Source: Anomaloglossus baeobatrachus (taxonomy: Eukaryota > Chordata > Amphibia > Anura > Aromobatidae). Taken from it: a stretch of 64,000 nucleotides of DNA. The notes below the pieces were generated by a model. The model saw nothing but the letters and a program-made list of their open reading frames with translations, was not told where the DNA came from and did not search any database. Positions 10,768 to 21,185 of the stretch are shown one piece after another. The stretch lies in contig NC_134364.1 of assembly GCF_048569485.1 (NCBI RefSeq), forward strand, positions 135,714,636 through 135,778,635, given 5' to 3'. A program made the position numbers and the translations under genes. Position 1 is the first letter of the stretch, and every line of letters begins with the position of its first letter.

Positions 10768-10869
10768 GACTTAAAAAACCTTAAAGAAATAAGGTTTTAT
10801 AAGGGTATGTTTATGAAGGGGTTAAGAGAAGACCTTAGGGCAGAAATAGCAAAAACATGTGTAGAATGC
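10768..10869 (+). pseudogene. ERV gag, capsid-like fragment
   Basis: This short ERV island lies between the solo LTR and a MITE. It contains FMKGLREDLRAEIAKTCVEC, which resembles the end of a retroviral capsid (a GLR-x2-LR-x2-I pattern) ahead of the nucleocapsid. It is too short for further placement. Confidence 0.5.
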
Positions 10870-10872
10870 TTA

Positions 10873-10963
10873 CCGTATTATTCGCTTTATAAGACGCAGT
10901 TTTGTTCCCCCAAATTTTGGGGGAAAGTAGGGGGTGCGTCTTATAAACCGAATATACGGGGGG

Positions 10964-10997
<34 letters not shown>

Positions 10998-11375
10998 CAG
11001 GGTCCACTCTGGAGCGGTGCTGGGGGCAGGTGAATGCTACGGGCGGCAGCGTTAGATCTCCTGCTCCCGCTCATATAATATGCACAGCCGCTGTCCATCA
11101 ACTTGGTGCTGAAACCGCATCGCGCTGATGGGCTGGGGCAGCGGGGCATATTATATTTGCCTGTGCTCCCTTTGATCGCACATGATCCCCCCTGTGTTAG
11201 ATATGGCCCCCATACTGCTGCCCATAGTAAAATAAAAAAGCTTTACTTACCTGCAGCGCTGATCTCCCGGTCTCCTGCTGCTGTTGTCTGTGATAAGGCC
11301 GTGCGATTTGCCCGTGACACAGAAACGACGGGGGCGGGTACGCTCGCTAGCGATATCGCTGTGTGTAAAGCCCCC
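10873..11375. mobile_element. TTA-flanked MITE with a GTATTATTCG hairpin end
   Basis: TTA flanks both sides (10870-10872 and 11376-11378). The left part is a hairpin: CTTTATAAGACGCAG is mirrored by GCGTCTTATAAACCG about 60 bases on. A (TA)n stretch follows at about 10970-10994. The right end, GCTGTGTGTAAAGCCCCC, resembles the ends of the MITE at 28671. It may be a composite. There are no coding frames. Confidence 0.55.
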
Positions 11376-11378
11376 TTA

Positions 11379-12198
11379 ACACCACTAAAAATGAAACTAC
11401 AACCATGAATAGTACCGGTATGTATTAGACAATATCCCCTGAGCAGAGAGCAGAATGACGCCATCACAAAACAGGTAGAGAATTATCTGAAGGTGGGAGT
11501 TATAAGGAAATGCCGATCCCCTCATAATACACCTCTTTATCCGGTAAAGAAAAAGCAGTTACCTGGTCGGCCTGTTGTGTATAGAATGGTTCATGATTTA
11601 CGAAAAATTAACAAACGAATGGTTGTTGGCACACCAATAGTGCCTAATCCACATACTTTACTTAATCAAATTCCTACAGGAGCAAAAATCTTTCCTGTGA
11701 TTGATTTGAGTGATGCATTTTTCTCGGTGCCACTTGATGAGGACGGCCAATTGCTTTTTGCATTCTCTCACAAAGGTAGTCAATACTGCTGGACCAGTGG
11801 ACCAGGCTACCCCAAGGGGAAGCCAGATCTCCATCTGTGTTCTCAGAAGCAGTGGCTGGAATCCTTCTTTCTTGGCACCCGGAAAATATGTTGATGACCT
11901 ATTGTTATGTACACCAAACAGACAAATCTGTCTTCAAGAAACACTGTCTCTGTTATGATTCTTGCACAAAGAAGGATGTAAAGTTGCAAAAGAGAAATTG
12001 TAAGTGATAAAACATAAGATTATTTTCCTTGGTCACTGTATCTGCACAATTGACACCTTACCTCTGACAAAGAGAAAGCAATGTCAGGCAAAACAGCCCA
12101 CTACAGAACGATCACTGAGAACTTTCCTAGGATTGATAAGTTACTATCAAAAATGGGTTCCTTCAGCATCAGAGAAAATGCAGCCACTATTTAATCTA
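11379..12198 (+). pseudogene. ERV pol, reverse transcriptase part
   Basis: The start of retroviral RT is clear. GVIRKCRSPHNTPLYPVKK (about 11493-11550) is followed by YRMVHDLRKINKR, then FPVIDLSDAFFSVPLD with the first catalytic Asp (about 11690-11740), then YVDDLLLC (about 11887-11910), the catalytic YxDD box. A segment like FLGLISYYQKWVPSASEK follows (about 12125-12180), the usual start of the thumb/connection. The style fits gamma- or epsilon-like retroviruses. The copy is broken several times and is interrupted at 12203 by an LTR element. Confidence 0.85.
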
Positions 12199-12202
12199 CT
12201 AG

Positions 12203-13341
12203 TGTGACGTCCTGGCCTATCAGGTCGTCACAGGGTATTGTGCAATCTGCCCTTCTGCACAGTATCTGCATCCTCCTTGGTTATGGATCCCTGTCCTTCG
12301 GTGTTGCTAAGAGCAGAGCCAGTCAAAACCCTAGGAACACTCTGCACCACACCCACCAGACACACCATTGGGGGGCCTGAAGGGAATAGGGCTGCCCACT
12401 TGGGGGGTTGGTAAGGGAGGGTCAGGAGTGTTAGGAGCAGTTCAGTCGAGTGGTGACTCTCAAGAGGAGAGGTCACAAGTCATTGGAGGAGGTTAGGAGC
12501 TGGGCTCCTCAGTTACTAGGTGGCAGACGTTGGTCTGGGCCCGGTAGGAACTGGAACCCCGGTCGCAGGGGATCGTGTCAAGGGGCACAGAACTGCCCAG
12601 GAGGGCAGCCGGCGGCCTTGAGCCATCTCCGGGCAGGGGCCAGGGCACGACGGGGTACGTGGACCCTAGGCCAGGAAGAAGCTTCACGCATCCTGGTAAT
12701 TTACCCGACGAGGGTGAAGTCTTCATTCTCCACCCGCTCCAAAGTCAGGGTACTAGTGCAACGAGGGGGATAGGACTTTCCCACTATATAGTCCAGAAAA
12801 TCCCAAGCGTGAACCCTGAGAGCAAGATCACTCCGTTAGCCATACGGGTGAGCGGGACCTGACTAGTTCTACACTACAGGGTCCAACTAGTGAAGAAAGT
12901 GCCACGGGAAAGGTCACAGGCTAACAAGCAACACCAAGGGGCACAGATCCACGCGTGCTCCCTCCCTGCCGCAGTGGTGCTCAGACTTCTGGGTTACAAG
13001 TTGTCGGTGTCAGCATTCTTGGACTGAGTGAGTACGTAGAAACCCTTTCCTTCCAAACGGCACCCCTTCACTACCAACACCGGGCCCCGGGGCAAACCCC
13101 CCCTACCCACAGAGGGGTTAGACACCTTGCTGCCATACCACCGCCACCGGGCGCTCCCCAACAGCAGCGGTGGTACTCCATCTTACTTCGCACCATGGGT
13201 GGCGTCACGAACTTCTAACCCTCCTGTACATATGACCCCCTTTTAAATTCGAGTGTCCACACGACCCCCGGGTCCGGAGACCCCTCGAGCCATCGCGGTT
13301 CCGGATCCGAGCAGCTTGGCCGATGACACGGGGGCGGTACA
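12203..13341 (+). repeat. Left LTR of copy A
   Basis: It starts TGTGACGTCCTGGCC and ends GGGGGCGGTACA, and is closely matched by the right LTR at 15418-16560 over its whole length. Short frames inside recur in both LTRs and are not genes. Confidence 0.9.
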
Positions 13342-13583
13342 CCTCGAAAAACCTGGTGTCACGAACAGGATATGAGCAGGACCCACTTACCTGGGTGACG
13401 TGCGCCTTGAAAGCCGAAAACTGCGAGTCAAGAGTCCTTTTCATGCCAATTTCGCCATTTTCTACCATCTTTTCGCGCCAAAATGCTGTCTTCCCCGAGA
13501 AAGCGTGCAAAGCCTAAGCCCCGCCCTTGGTGTTGCGTGTGAGGCCAGAGCGCGAAAGAGTGCTGAGAAAAGACTGAGGGGGC

Positions 13584-14174
13584 GTGCTGGGATGTAACAA
13601 CAGCAGAAGAGAAGCAGGGATGCCAGGACTCTGCCATAACGTTCCTGGACGACGCAGTGGCAAGATGGCAAAGCGAGACTGGACCCCAGAACGTGCTGTC
13701 CCTGGGACCGCGACATGGATAGAGGAAGAGGCGGAGCAGCTGTGCAGGAGAATGCGGATGCAGTTCCTGTTTATACTGAGCCACTGGAGGGAAGAGATTA
13801 GGAGCCTGGCGATGGCGGTGCGAGCCCGTGAGATCGAAATCCTACGTGAAGAAAGGGTAAGCGGTTGTCTAGTCCCTACTGTATTGCCCAAATCTGGCCA
13901 CAGCGGCTTAGGGATCCGGACTGCCCCCGCTAGCGGTGAGCACTCCACCGTCACCTACCCCGTCCTCAGCGGACGCCGAGCTGCCCCACCAACTCCGGCA
14001 GCGGAACCTTCGGTGCCTTTACCAGAAGCTCCAGCTGTGGAGATCCCAACCACGACCCTCATTCCAGTCACGACAGCGGTCATCCAGACACCAGCCAGAC
14101 CAGACCCGGCCGCCTCACCGGGCCCGTCCTCAAAGGTGGAGCACTTGGACCCTGAAACCCCGGCTGCGGAGTAG
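13584..14174 (+). CDS. Orphan gag-like frame of the non-autonomous LTR family
   Basis: The frame of up to 196 codons has a likely functional start at an internal ATG near 13665 (MAKRDWTPERA). It contains VPGTATW followed by a charged helical stretch of about 60 residues (AEQLCRRMRMQF, SHWREEIRSLAMAVRAREIE), then Pro/Ala-rich sequence. The same VPGTA-x-W start and a similar spacing of Cys, Arg, Trp and Glu occur in the minus-strand frame at 59968-60642 of copy B, so the frame has been kept between copies. No known domain was recognised. A gag-like packaging role is only an inference from position after the primer site. Confidence 0.5.
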   Translation: MLGCNNSRREAGMPGLCHNVPGRRSGKMAKRDWTPERAVPGTATWIEEEAEQLCRRMRMQFLFILSHWREEIRSLAMAVRAREIEILREERVSGCLVPTVLPKSGHSGLGIRTAPASGEHSTVTYPVLSGRRAAPPTPAAEPSVPLPEAPAVEIPTTTLIPVTTAVIQTPARPDPAASPGPSSKVEHLDPETPAAE

Positions 14175-14389
14175 TCGGTTTTTCAGTTTCCAGTCACGGA
14201 AGCGGAGCCAAGAAGTCCACCAGTTCCGCTACCGTGCGGCATCCCAACGGCTGTTGGGGCCGCAAGGGTCCAGATAAAGTCAGAGCCAAATAGGGATCTG
14301 AGGATGGACGCTGACGCCCCCTACTGGGAACGACACCAGCAACCACTGATACCAGCGACGATTCCTCCAGACCAATAGCAGCTGGAGAT

Positions 14390-14740
14390 CGTTGCCCGCA
14401 CACAGAAAGAAAAAGAAAATCTGAGGAAAGCCACCTTTCGTGTTCAGGGCCCACCGAGAAGGGGCCTCATGCGGCGTTTCAACCCTGAGAAGGGATGGGG
14501 TTTCCTCTGGGAAGCGAGTCTCCCTGAGGAGGTGTTTCTGGCTTGAAGAGATGTTGAGCAGCATCTCCCGAGGGATCACCTGGGCCGAAATCTGGAGCCA
14601 GGAGAGGTAGTCACTTATACACGGCACTGGAGCGAGTGGGGCTGGTACGCCCTTGATGTGAAACGGCTCGCTATGGTGAATGAGCAAGTTGTGTCAGTTG
14701 CCGCAGTCGACTACCTGCCTCCCAGTGAGTGGCACCAAGA
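14390..14740 (+). pseudogene. Cold-shock-domain-like region in copy A
   Basis: The translation contains RRFNPEKGWGFLWE (about 14470-14515), which matches the first RNA-binding motif of cold-shock domains (FN-x-x-KG-W/Y-GF). Further on are EEVFLA, at the place of the DVFVH motif, and LEPGEVVTYTR...GWYALDVKRL (about 14588-14668), at the place of the closing strands. The order and spacing over about 70 residues fit one CSD. The CSD binds single-stranded RNA or DNA. It sits in a non-autonomous LTR element behind the orphan frame and ahead of a purine tract, so I read it as a domain captured by the element. The copy looks broken. Confidence 0.6.
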
Positions 14741-15417
14741 ATGTTGAAAAAGTAATAATGTTAGTAGTTTTACGATGCCATAGAACTGTTAGGTGTCGGT
14801 GTTTTCGTTTGTTGTTTTTCACAGTTTGTTGTTTTTCATATAGATATCAGCAAATGAAAGTTTGAGTAAATAATTGAAAATGAACGAAGAAGTTACTTGA
14901 TTAACAACCAAATTCCTTTTTATTGTGTACACCCGGTACATGGACTCCGTTATATTTTATAAGTATATATAAGTAAATATGGACCATGGTCACAGGACTG
15001 GCGTGACCGCCACAAACTTGTGTATTGTAAATAGTTGCACCTCCTGTGCCAACCAGAGTCGTCTAAAGACAACACCCGGGACCTTAACCTGGTCACGGAC
15101 CCACGGATAGGTTTCCAGGGGGTCAGGTTGTTTGGGTGGCGGGTTATTGGGTCCAGGACATTGGGACTGGACTGTCGCAGGAAGGGGCTGCAACGGAGCA
15201 GGTTGAGCCTTCGTTACCAATAAAACCGGTAGCGTCCCACCGTTGGACGATGAACTCTTACAAGTTAGTAACGTTTAAGAAAAGTGCTTCCCATGCATGG
15301 GATGAACCTGTTAATAAATACTCTACTAATGTTATTTTTCCTTTTTCTATGGTTAAAACAAAATAAACCTCTGGTGCTCTGTAGCTCAGGGACGAGCTAC
15401 GTTTAACCAAGGGGGAA
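14741..15417 (+). other. Non-coding 3' interior of copy A
   Basis: This AT-rich interior shows no supported frame. It ends in the purine tract AAGGGGGAA at 15409-15417, next to the right LTR. Confidence 0.6.
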
Positions 15418-16560
15418 TGTGACGCCCTGGCCTATCAGGTCATCACAGGGTATTGTGCAATTTGCCCTTCTGCATGGTATCCACATCCTCCTTGGTTACG
15501 GATCCCTGTCCTTCGGTGTTGCTAAGAGCAGAGCCAGTCAAAACCCTAGGAGCACTCTGCACCACACCCACCAAACACACCATTGGGGGACCTGAAGAGA
15601 ATAGAGCCGCCCACTTGGAGAGTTGGCAGGGGAGAATCAGAAGTGTTAGGAGCAGTGAAGGGGAGAGAGTGGAGTGGTGACTCTTGAAATGAGAGGTCAC
15701 AATTTTGGGAGCATTACTCCTTGAGACTACTAGGTGGCACACGTTGGTCTGGGCCTGGTAGGAGCTGGAACCCCGGTCGCAGGGGATCGTGTCAAGGGGT
15801 ACGGAGCTGCCGAGGAGGGCAGCCGGCGGCCTTAAGACATCTCTGGGCAGGGGCCAGGGCACGACGGGGTACGTGGATCCTAGGCCGGGAAGGATCTTCA
15901 CGCATCCTGGTAATTTACCCGACAAGGGTGAAGTCTTCAAGATGCATTCTCCACCCGCTCCAAAATCGGGGTACTAGCGCAACGAGGGGATAGGACTTTC
16001 CCACTATATAGTCTAGAAAATCCCAAGCGTGAACCCTGAGAGCAAGCTCACTCCATTAGCCATACGGGTGAGCGGGACCCGACTAGTTCTACACTACAGG
16101 GTCCAACTAGTAAAGAAAGTGCCACGGGAAAGGTCACAAGCTAACAAGCAACACCAAATGGCACGGATCCACACGTGCTCCCTCCCTGCTGCAGTGGTGC
16201 TCAGACTTCTGGTTTACAAGTTATCGGTGCCAGCATTCTTGGACTGAGTGAGTACGCAGAAACTCTTTCCTTCCCAACAGCACCCCTTCACTACCAACAC
16301 CGGGCCCCGGGGCAAACCCCCCTACCCACGGAGGGGTTAAACACCTTGCTGCCATACCACCGCCACCGGGCGCTCCCCATCAGCAGCGATAGTACTCCAT
16401 CTTACCACGCACCGTGGGTGGCATCTCGAACTTCTAAACCCCCTGTACATATGACCCCCTTTTAAATTCGAGTGTCCGCACGACCCTCGGGTCGTGAGAC
16501 CCCTCGAGGCACCGCGGTTCCGGATCCGAGTGGCTCGGCCGCTGACACGGGGGTGGTACA
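15418..16560 (+). repeat. Right LTR of copy A
   Basis: It starts TGTGACGCCCTGGCC and ends GGGGGTGGTACA, colinear with 12203-13341 with scattered substitutions and small length differences. Confidence 0.9.
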
Positions 16561-16564
16561 CTAG

Positions 16565-16993
16565 CAGCATGTAACAAAGGCAAACCCTGTCAGCTGACTC
16601 CAGAAGCAAAAGAGGGGTTTGAGGTACTGGGGAATGACATTCTCTCTGCTCCCGCACTGGGAATTCCAAACTATGATCTCCCATTTTATTTGTTTTGTTA
16701 TAAATTGGGGGGACTTGCCAAAGGAGTACTGTTGCAGAAACATGGAGGAAAAACCGTCCACTGGGTTACTATTCCACTCACCTTAAAACTGTGATAAAAG
16801 GAGCCCCCTCATGTATTAGAGCGGCAGCTGCCTGTGCAATGCTAAAAGAAAAGGTTGCTGATTTGGTATTGAATAATACCTTAGAAATACAGGCACCGCA
16901 CTCTGTGCAGGAACTATGGCGCCAGGCACGGACAAAATATTTAACAGGCTAACAAAGTATGAGGTAGCTCTACTTACACCTCCAAATGTCTCT
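16565..16993 (+). pseudogene. ERV pol, connection/RNase H part
   Basis: This is ERV sequence resuming after copy A. Recognisable stretches are LTPEAKEGFEVLG and LSAPALGIPNYDLPFYLFC, the familiar retroviral thumb-to-RNase H junction (compare the ALLSAPALGLPD-like motif of gammaretroviruses). Further on are GGLAKGVLLQKHGGK and VADLVLNNTLEIQAPHSVQELW. It is broken, and it is interrupted again at 17002 by a hAT element. Confidence 0.8.
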
Positions 16994-17336
16994 ATCAAGA
17001 GTAGGTCTGAGCGGATTTGAATTGTAAAAATCCAGATCCACGCGGTTTCAAAGATTTCCTGGTGCTGGATCTGGATCCGGAATTCGGGGTGCATGATCCG
17101 GATCCAGAACTGGGGAAAATAATTGAAAAATAAAGAAAACCAGAAATAAAACAGCGTTTCATACTTACCGAGACTCGGTGTCATGGCGGCACACTGCTTC
17201 CGGGTCGCGCATTCACTTCCTGTACTGTGCATCGTATACACACAGCTTTCCATGTTTTTCCCACCCACCGGCCATTGTCTTATCTGTGATTGGTTGTAGG
17301 CAGACGCGCCCCCAGCCTGTGACAGTATCTGCCTGC

Positions 17337-18070
17337 TGTCACGCTCCCCGGGTCCCCTGCTCCGCTCCCCGGCTCACCTGCCACGCTCCCCGCTCTCCAG
17401 ACTCCATTGCCCGCGCTTCCCAGGCCTCCTGATCTCCGCTCCCGGCGCCCGTCGGCTTCCCAGCCCCAGCCCGGCTCTGCTGCTTCCTCCTCTCAGCTCC
17501 CTGCTCTGGCTTCTGGCACCCGGGCCGCGCGCATGCGCATTAGGGTGCGCGCGCGGTCACTGACCCTTTCTTAAAGGGCCAGCGTCCACTGACAGGAAAT
17601 GAAGCACACAGGTACAGGGTATAAAGGGGATTAGTGTCCAAGTGGGCGGGGCCTGTTCTTCGTGTTTCCCAAGCTAGGAGTCAGGTCTCCTTGTGTTCCT
17701 GTGAGATACTTACCTCTCTCTCTTCTAGAGCCGATCCTGCCTTGCCATCCGGTCCTGCCGAATCCCGAACCCCGTACGCTGCCTATCTGCCATCCTGACA
17801 GTCCGTACCCTCTCTGATCCCTGCGGTGACCTGTCATCTCGCTCCAACGGTTCCGGACCCCGTCTGACATCATCCCGGCTTCCGAACCTGAGCTCCGTCA
17901 CCCGGACTACCATCAGTGACTCCGTGGTCCCAGGGACTTCTCCATTGTGCTCTTGTGCCCGGACTATCCTGCTACCTATAGTGCTCCGGCTACCGGACCC
18001 CTTGCCATCATCGGGGAGTTCGGCCCAGTGGATCCACCTCCTGGGTTTGCCCGTCCACCTGGCCCTAACA
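17337..18070 (+). repeat. Left LTR of the Gypsy chromovirus
   Basis: A 734-bp LTR, GC-rich and CpG-rich, with GGTATAAAGGGG as a TATA-like motif near 17619. It is nearly identical to 20452-21185. Confidence 0.92.
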
Positions 18071-18083
18071 GTAAGAACAGGCT

Positions 18084-19028
18084 ATGGATCCCGCCGAAGC
18101 ACTAGCGGCCTTGCATGAGGAACTCCAACGCCAGCGTGAGACCCAGACCCGCATGCTGAACTTTATGACTTCCGTGGACGCCCGCTTGAACACGCTACAA
18201 GCATCGGTCACATCTTCAGCGTCTCGGGCCTCCACTAGCCAATCCACGGCCCCTGCTCCCGTGGCAGCCTCCTCGGATGCTTCCAGGCTTCGTTTGGCCT
18301 CACCACCCCGATACGCCGGAGATCCCAAGACCTGCAGGGGATTTATAAACCAATGCTCCCTCCATTTCACGCAGCTGCCGCATTTGTTTGCCTCCGACCA
18401 AGCCAAGGTCGCCTTCATAATGTCTCATCTAGAGGGCGAGGCACTGGCGTGGATGAACCCCTTGTGGGAGAAGGAGGACCCTATGACCAAGAACCTCCAG
18501 GAGTTCCTGCAGGCATTTCGTGGCACCTTTGACGAGCCCGGACGCGCCTCCGCGTCTGCCTCATCTCTTCTCCGGTTACGTCAGGGAACTCAGACGGTGG
18601 GTCAATACGCCATCCGTTTTCGCACCTTGGCTTCGGAACTCGGGTGGAACAACGAGGCCCTAACCGCCGCCTTCTGGGAGGGACTCTCGGGTCGAATCAA
18701 AGATGAGCTGGCTGGTCGTGACGTACCGTCCACCCTGGATGCCCTGATTACCCTAGCGACTCGAGTGGACATTCGCTTTCAGGAGCGATCCAAAGAGGTG
18801 TCCCGTGAGAGACGCCCGGTACGGCATTCCTCTCCTCCGCAGAAGCCCACCGTACTCCAGTCAACGGCATCTGGTGTCTCCGTCCATGAGCCCATGCAGA
18901 TCGACCGTGTGCGGCAGTCTGAACAACGTCGAGCAGAGCGGCTCGCCAAGGGTCTCTGCTTCTACTGCGGAGAGGGCACACACCTGCTACGCTCCTGTCC
19001 AGAGAGGCCGGGAAACTCCAAAGCCTAG
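18084..19028 (+). CDS. gag: Gypsy Gag
   Basis: The 314-codon frame starts MDPAEALAALHEELQRQRET, 13 bases after the left LTR. Residues 1-45 look like a coiled coil. The central part (about 70-215) carries typical retrotransposon gag features: SPPRYAGDPKTCRGFINQC, FIMSHLEGEALAWMNPLWE, FLQAFRGTFDEPG. A single CCHC knuckle, C-x2-C-x4-H-x4-C, in CFYCGEGTHLLRSC lies at about residues 293-306. The length and order match vertebrate chromovirus Gag, which forms the cytoplasmic particle and packages element RNA. The frame looks whole. Confidence 0.9.
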   Translation: MDPAEALAALHEELQRQRETQTRMLNFMTSVDARLNTLQASVTSSASRASTSQSTAPAPVAASSDASRLRLASPPRYAGDPKTCRGFINQCSLHFTQLPHLFASDQAKVAFIMSHLEGEALAWMNPLWEKEDPMTKNLQEFLQAFRGTFDEPGRASASASSLLRLRQGTQTVGQYAIRFRTLASELGWNNEALTAAFWEGLSGRIKDELAGRDVPSTLDALITLATRVDIRFQERSKEVSRERRPVRHSSPPQKPTVLQSTASGVSVHEPMQIDRVRQSEQRRAERLAKGLCFYCGEGTHLLRSCPERPGNSKA

Positions 19029-19030
19029 GG

Positions 19031-20689
19031 TTGGTAGGAGAGGCCACCCTAGGTGCTGGGACTCTCTCAGACCCGGTCACATGGACTGTGCAAGTGACAA
19101 AGGGAGAGACGCGGTTCACGGCTGAGGCGTACCTCGATTCCGGGGCAGCAGGCAATTTCATCCAGCAGGCCACGGTGGACAAGTACCAGGTGCCTGTTAC
19201 TCCACTCGACAAACCCCTCGTGATAGCCTCTGTGGATGGGAGACCCCTCTCTGACACCATCTCCTGGATCACCAGGCCGGTCGAACTGCGTATCGGTGCT
19301 CTGCACACCGAGAACATCGCTCTCTACGTCCTCCCACACATGTCACATCAAATCCTGCTGGGACTTCCCTGGTTACGGACACACGAACCATCAGTCAGCT
19401 GGGGCACTGGTGAAATCACCCGATGGGGCTCTTCTTGCCATGAGAACTGTCTGAAGACCATACAACCCATCCGGCGACTTCCGGTTCCAGAGTCCCTACC
19501 GGGACTGCCCTCGGCCTATTGGTCCTTCGCGGACGTCTTTATACATCACATCTTCCGCTTGCATGGCTTTCCATCACACATTGTGTCCGACAGAGGAACT
19601 CAGTTCACCTCCCGCTTCTGGAGGGCTCTCTGCAAACATCTGGGAGTGACTCTGGACTTTTCTTCAGCCTACCATCCTCAGTCGAACGGCCAAGTGGAAC
19701 GGGTCAATCAGATATTGACCTCCTTCTTACGTCACTACGTCAACGCCCATCATGACGATTGGTCCACGCTTCTTCCTTGGGCTGAATTCTCCCATAATCA
19801 CCACGTCAGTGAGTCCTCCTCCAGCTCTCCCTTCCATGTCGTTTACGGACTTCAGCCTACCGTCCCATTGCCTGTATCCTCTTCCTCGGATATCCCTGCT
19901 GCTGATGCTGTAGCCCGTGACTTCACAACCATTTGGGACTCAGTTAAGGCGTCCCTTGCACGTGCCTCCCTGCGGATGAAGAGACACGCAGACAAGAGGC
20001 GTCTGGATCCTCCGTGTTTCTCTCCAGGAGATCTCGTCTGGCTTGCTTCCAAGTACGTCCGATTGAAGCTACCATCCTACAAGCTGGGTCCTCGCTACAT
20101 CGGGCCGTTTAAAGTCCTCAGCAAGATCAATGAGGTCTCCTACAAACTGCAACTCCCGGCCACGATGAGGATACCCAACTCCTTCCACGTCTCTCTGCTC
20201 AAGCCGGTTGTCCTTGGTCCCTTCTCCGCTGCTGCCAGTTCGGCTCCTCCCCCTATTGCCGATGACGACATCTATGCGGTAAGGGATATCGTGGCCATGA
20301 AGACCGTACGGGGTCGACAGTTCTTCCTGGTGGACTGGGCAGGGTATGGTCCTGAGGATAGGTCCTGGGAGCCCCGGGAGAATGTGGGCACTCCTCTGAT
20401 CCGTGCCTTCCTGTCCCGGTTGCGGGGAGGGGGGCGTGGGGGGGGGGGTACTGTCACGCTCCCCGGGTCCCCTGCTCCGCTCCCCGGCTCACCTGCCACG
20501 CTCCCCGCTCTCCAGACTCCATTGCCTGCGCTTCCCAGGCCTCCTGGTCCCCGCTCCCGGCGCCCGTCGGCTTCCCAGCCCCAGCCCGGCTCTGCTGCTT
20601 CCTCCTCTCAGCTCCCTGCTCTGGCTTCTGGCACCCGGGCCGCGCGCATGTGCATTAGGGCGCGCGCGCGGTCACTGACCCTTTCTTAA
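19031..20689 (+). CDS. pol: Gypsy protease-integrase-chromodomain frame
   Basis: This open frame of up to 552 codons directly follows Gag. Residues about 25-120 are the aspartic protease, with YLDSGAAGNF (DSG active site) and the ILLGLPWL motif. An integrase core segment follows with VSDRGTQFTSRFW and the DFSSAYHPQSNGQVER motif, then PGDLVWL and a GPY/F-like YKLGPRYIGPFKV. The chromodomain at about residues 412-460 contains FLVDWAGYGPEDRSWEP, the methyl-lysine-binding type of fold that steers integration. RT and RNase H are not recognised between protease and integrase. The last residues run into the right LTR and are probably untranslated. Confidence 0.88.
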   Translation: MVGEATLGAGTLSDPVTWTVQVTKGETRFTAEAYLDSGAAGNFIQQATVDKYQVPVTPLDKPLVIASVDGRPLSDTISWITRPVELRIGALHTENIALYVLPHMSHQILLGLPWLRTHEPSVSWGTGEITRWGSSCHENCLKTIQPIRRLPVPESLPGLPSAYWSFADVFIHHIFRLHGFPSHIVSDRGTQFTSRFWRALCKHLGVTLDFSSAYHPQSNGQVERVNQILTSFLRHYVNAHHDDWSTLLPWAEFSHNHHVSESSSSSPFHVVYGLQPTVPLPVSSSSDIPAADAVARDFTTIWDSVKASLARASLRMKRHADKRRLDPPCFSPGDLVWLASKYVRLKLPSYKLGPRYIGPFKVLSKINEVSYKLQLPATMRIPNSFHVSLLKPVVLGPFSAAASSAPPPIADDDIYAVRDIVAMKTVRGRQFFLVDWAGYGPEDRSWEPRENVGTPLIRAFLSRLRGGGRGGGGTVTLPGSPAPLPGSPATLPALQTPLPALPRPPGPRSRRPSASQPQPGSAASSSQLPALASGTRAARMCIRARARSLTLS

Positions 20690-21185
20690 AGGGCCAGCGT
20701 CCACTGACAGGAAATGAAGCACACAGGTACAGGGTATAAAGGGGATTAGTGTCCAAGTGGGCGGGGCCTGTTCTTCGTGTTTCCCAAGCTAGGAGTCAGG
20801 TCTCCTTGTGTTCCTGTGAGATACTTACCTCTCTCTCTTCTAGAGCCGATCCTGCCTTGCCATCCGGTCCTGCCGAATCCCGAACCCCGTACGCTGCCTA
20901 TCTGCCATCCTGACAGTCCGTACCCTCTCTGATCCCTGCGGTGACCCGTCATCTCGCTCCAACGGTTCCGGACCCCGTCTGATATCATCCCGGCTTCCGA
21001 ACCTGAGCTCCGTCACCCGGACTACCATCAGTGACTCCGTGGTCCCAGGGACTTCTCCATTGTGCTCTTGTGCCCGGACTATCCTGCTACCTATAGTGCT
21101 CCGGCTACCGGACCCCTTGCCATCATCGGGGAGTTCGGCCCAGTGGATCCACCTCCTGGGTTTGCCCGTCCACCTGGCCCTAACA
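20452..21185 (+). repeat. Right LTR of the Gypsy chromovirus
   Basis: A 734-bp direct copy of 17337-18070, preceded by a long G-run polypurine tract and followed by the CCTGC duplication. Confidence 0.92.

Larger units (their letters stand above)
12203..16560 (+). mobile_element. Non-autonomous LTR retroelement (copy A)
   Basis: Two direct LTRs of about 1.14 kb (12203-13341 and 15418-16560) start TGTGACG and end GGTACA. The element is flanked by a 4-bp duplication CTAG (12199-12202 and 16561-16564). A primer-site-like TGGTGTCACGAACAGG lies at 13354, 12 bases after the left LTR. A purine tract AAGGGGGAA directly precedes the right LTR. The 2.1-kb interior has no protease, RT or integrase. It holds an orphan frame (13584-14174) and a cold-shock-domain-like region (about 14390-14740). 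The LTRs are about 90% or more alike by eye, so the insertion is moderately old. It lies in the ERV pol gene. The coding parts look broken in about one or two places. Confidence 0.9.
17337..21185 (+). mobile_element. Ty3/Gypsy chromovirus, young but broken
   Basis: Two 734-bp LTRs (17337-18070 and 20452-21185) start TGTCACGCTCCCC and end CCCTAACA, with a perfect 5-bp duplication CCTGC (17332-17336 and 21186-21190). I counted roughly seven differences between the LTRs, about 1%, so the insertion is recent. A G-rich tract directly precedes the right LTR. Parts recognised: gag with a CCHC knuckle, aspartic protease, integrase core, GPY/F-like C-terminus and chromodomain. No RT or RNase H segment is recognisable, so the copy is broken (about one large break) and would need help from a complete relative to move. 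It sits inside the hAT at 17002-22284. Confidence 0.92.

Noticed and set aside
14390-14740. Processed pseudogene of a host cold-shock protein
   Set aside because: There is no poly(A) tail or own target duplication, and it lies between the orphan frame and the purine tract of the LTR element. Capture by the element fits better, though an old retroposed copy cannot be fully excluded.
20403-20689. C-terminal tail of the Gypsy frame as a real protein region
   Set aside because: Beyond the chromodomain the reading frame enters the G-rich tract and the right LTR; Pro/Leu-rich residues are LTR sequence.
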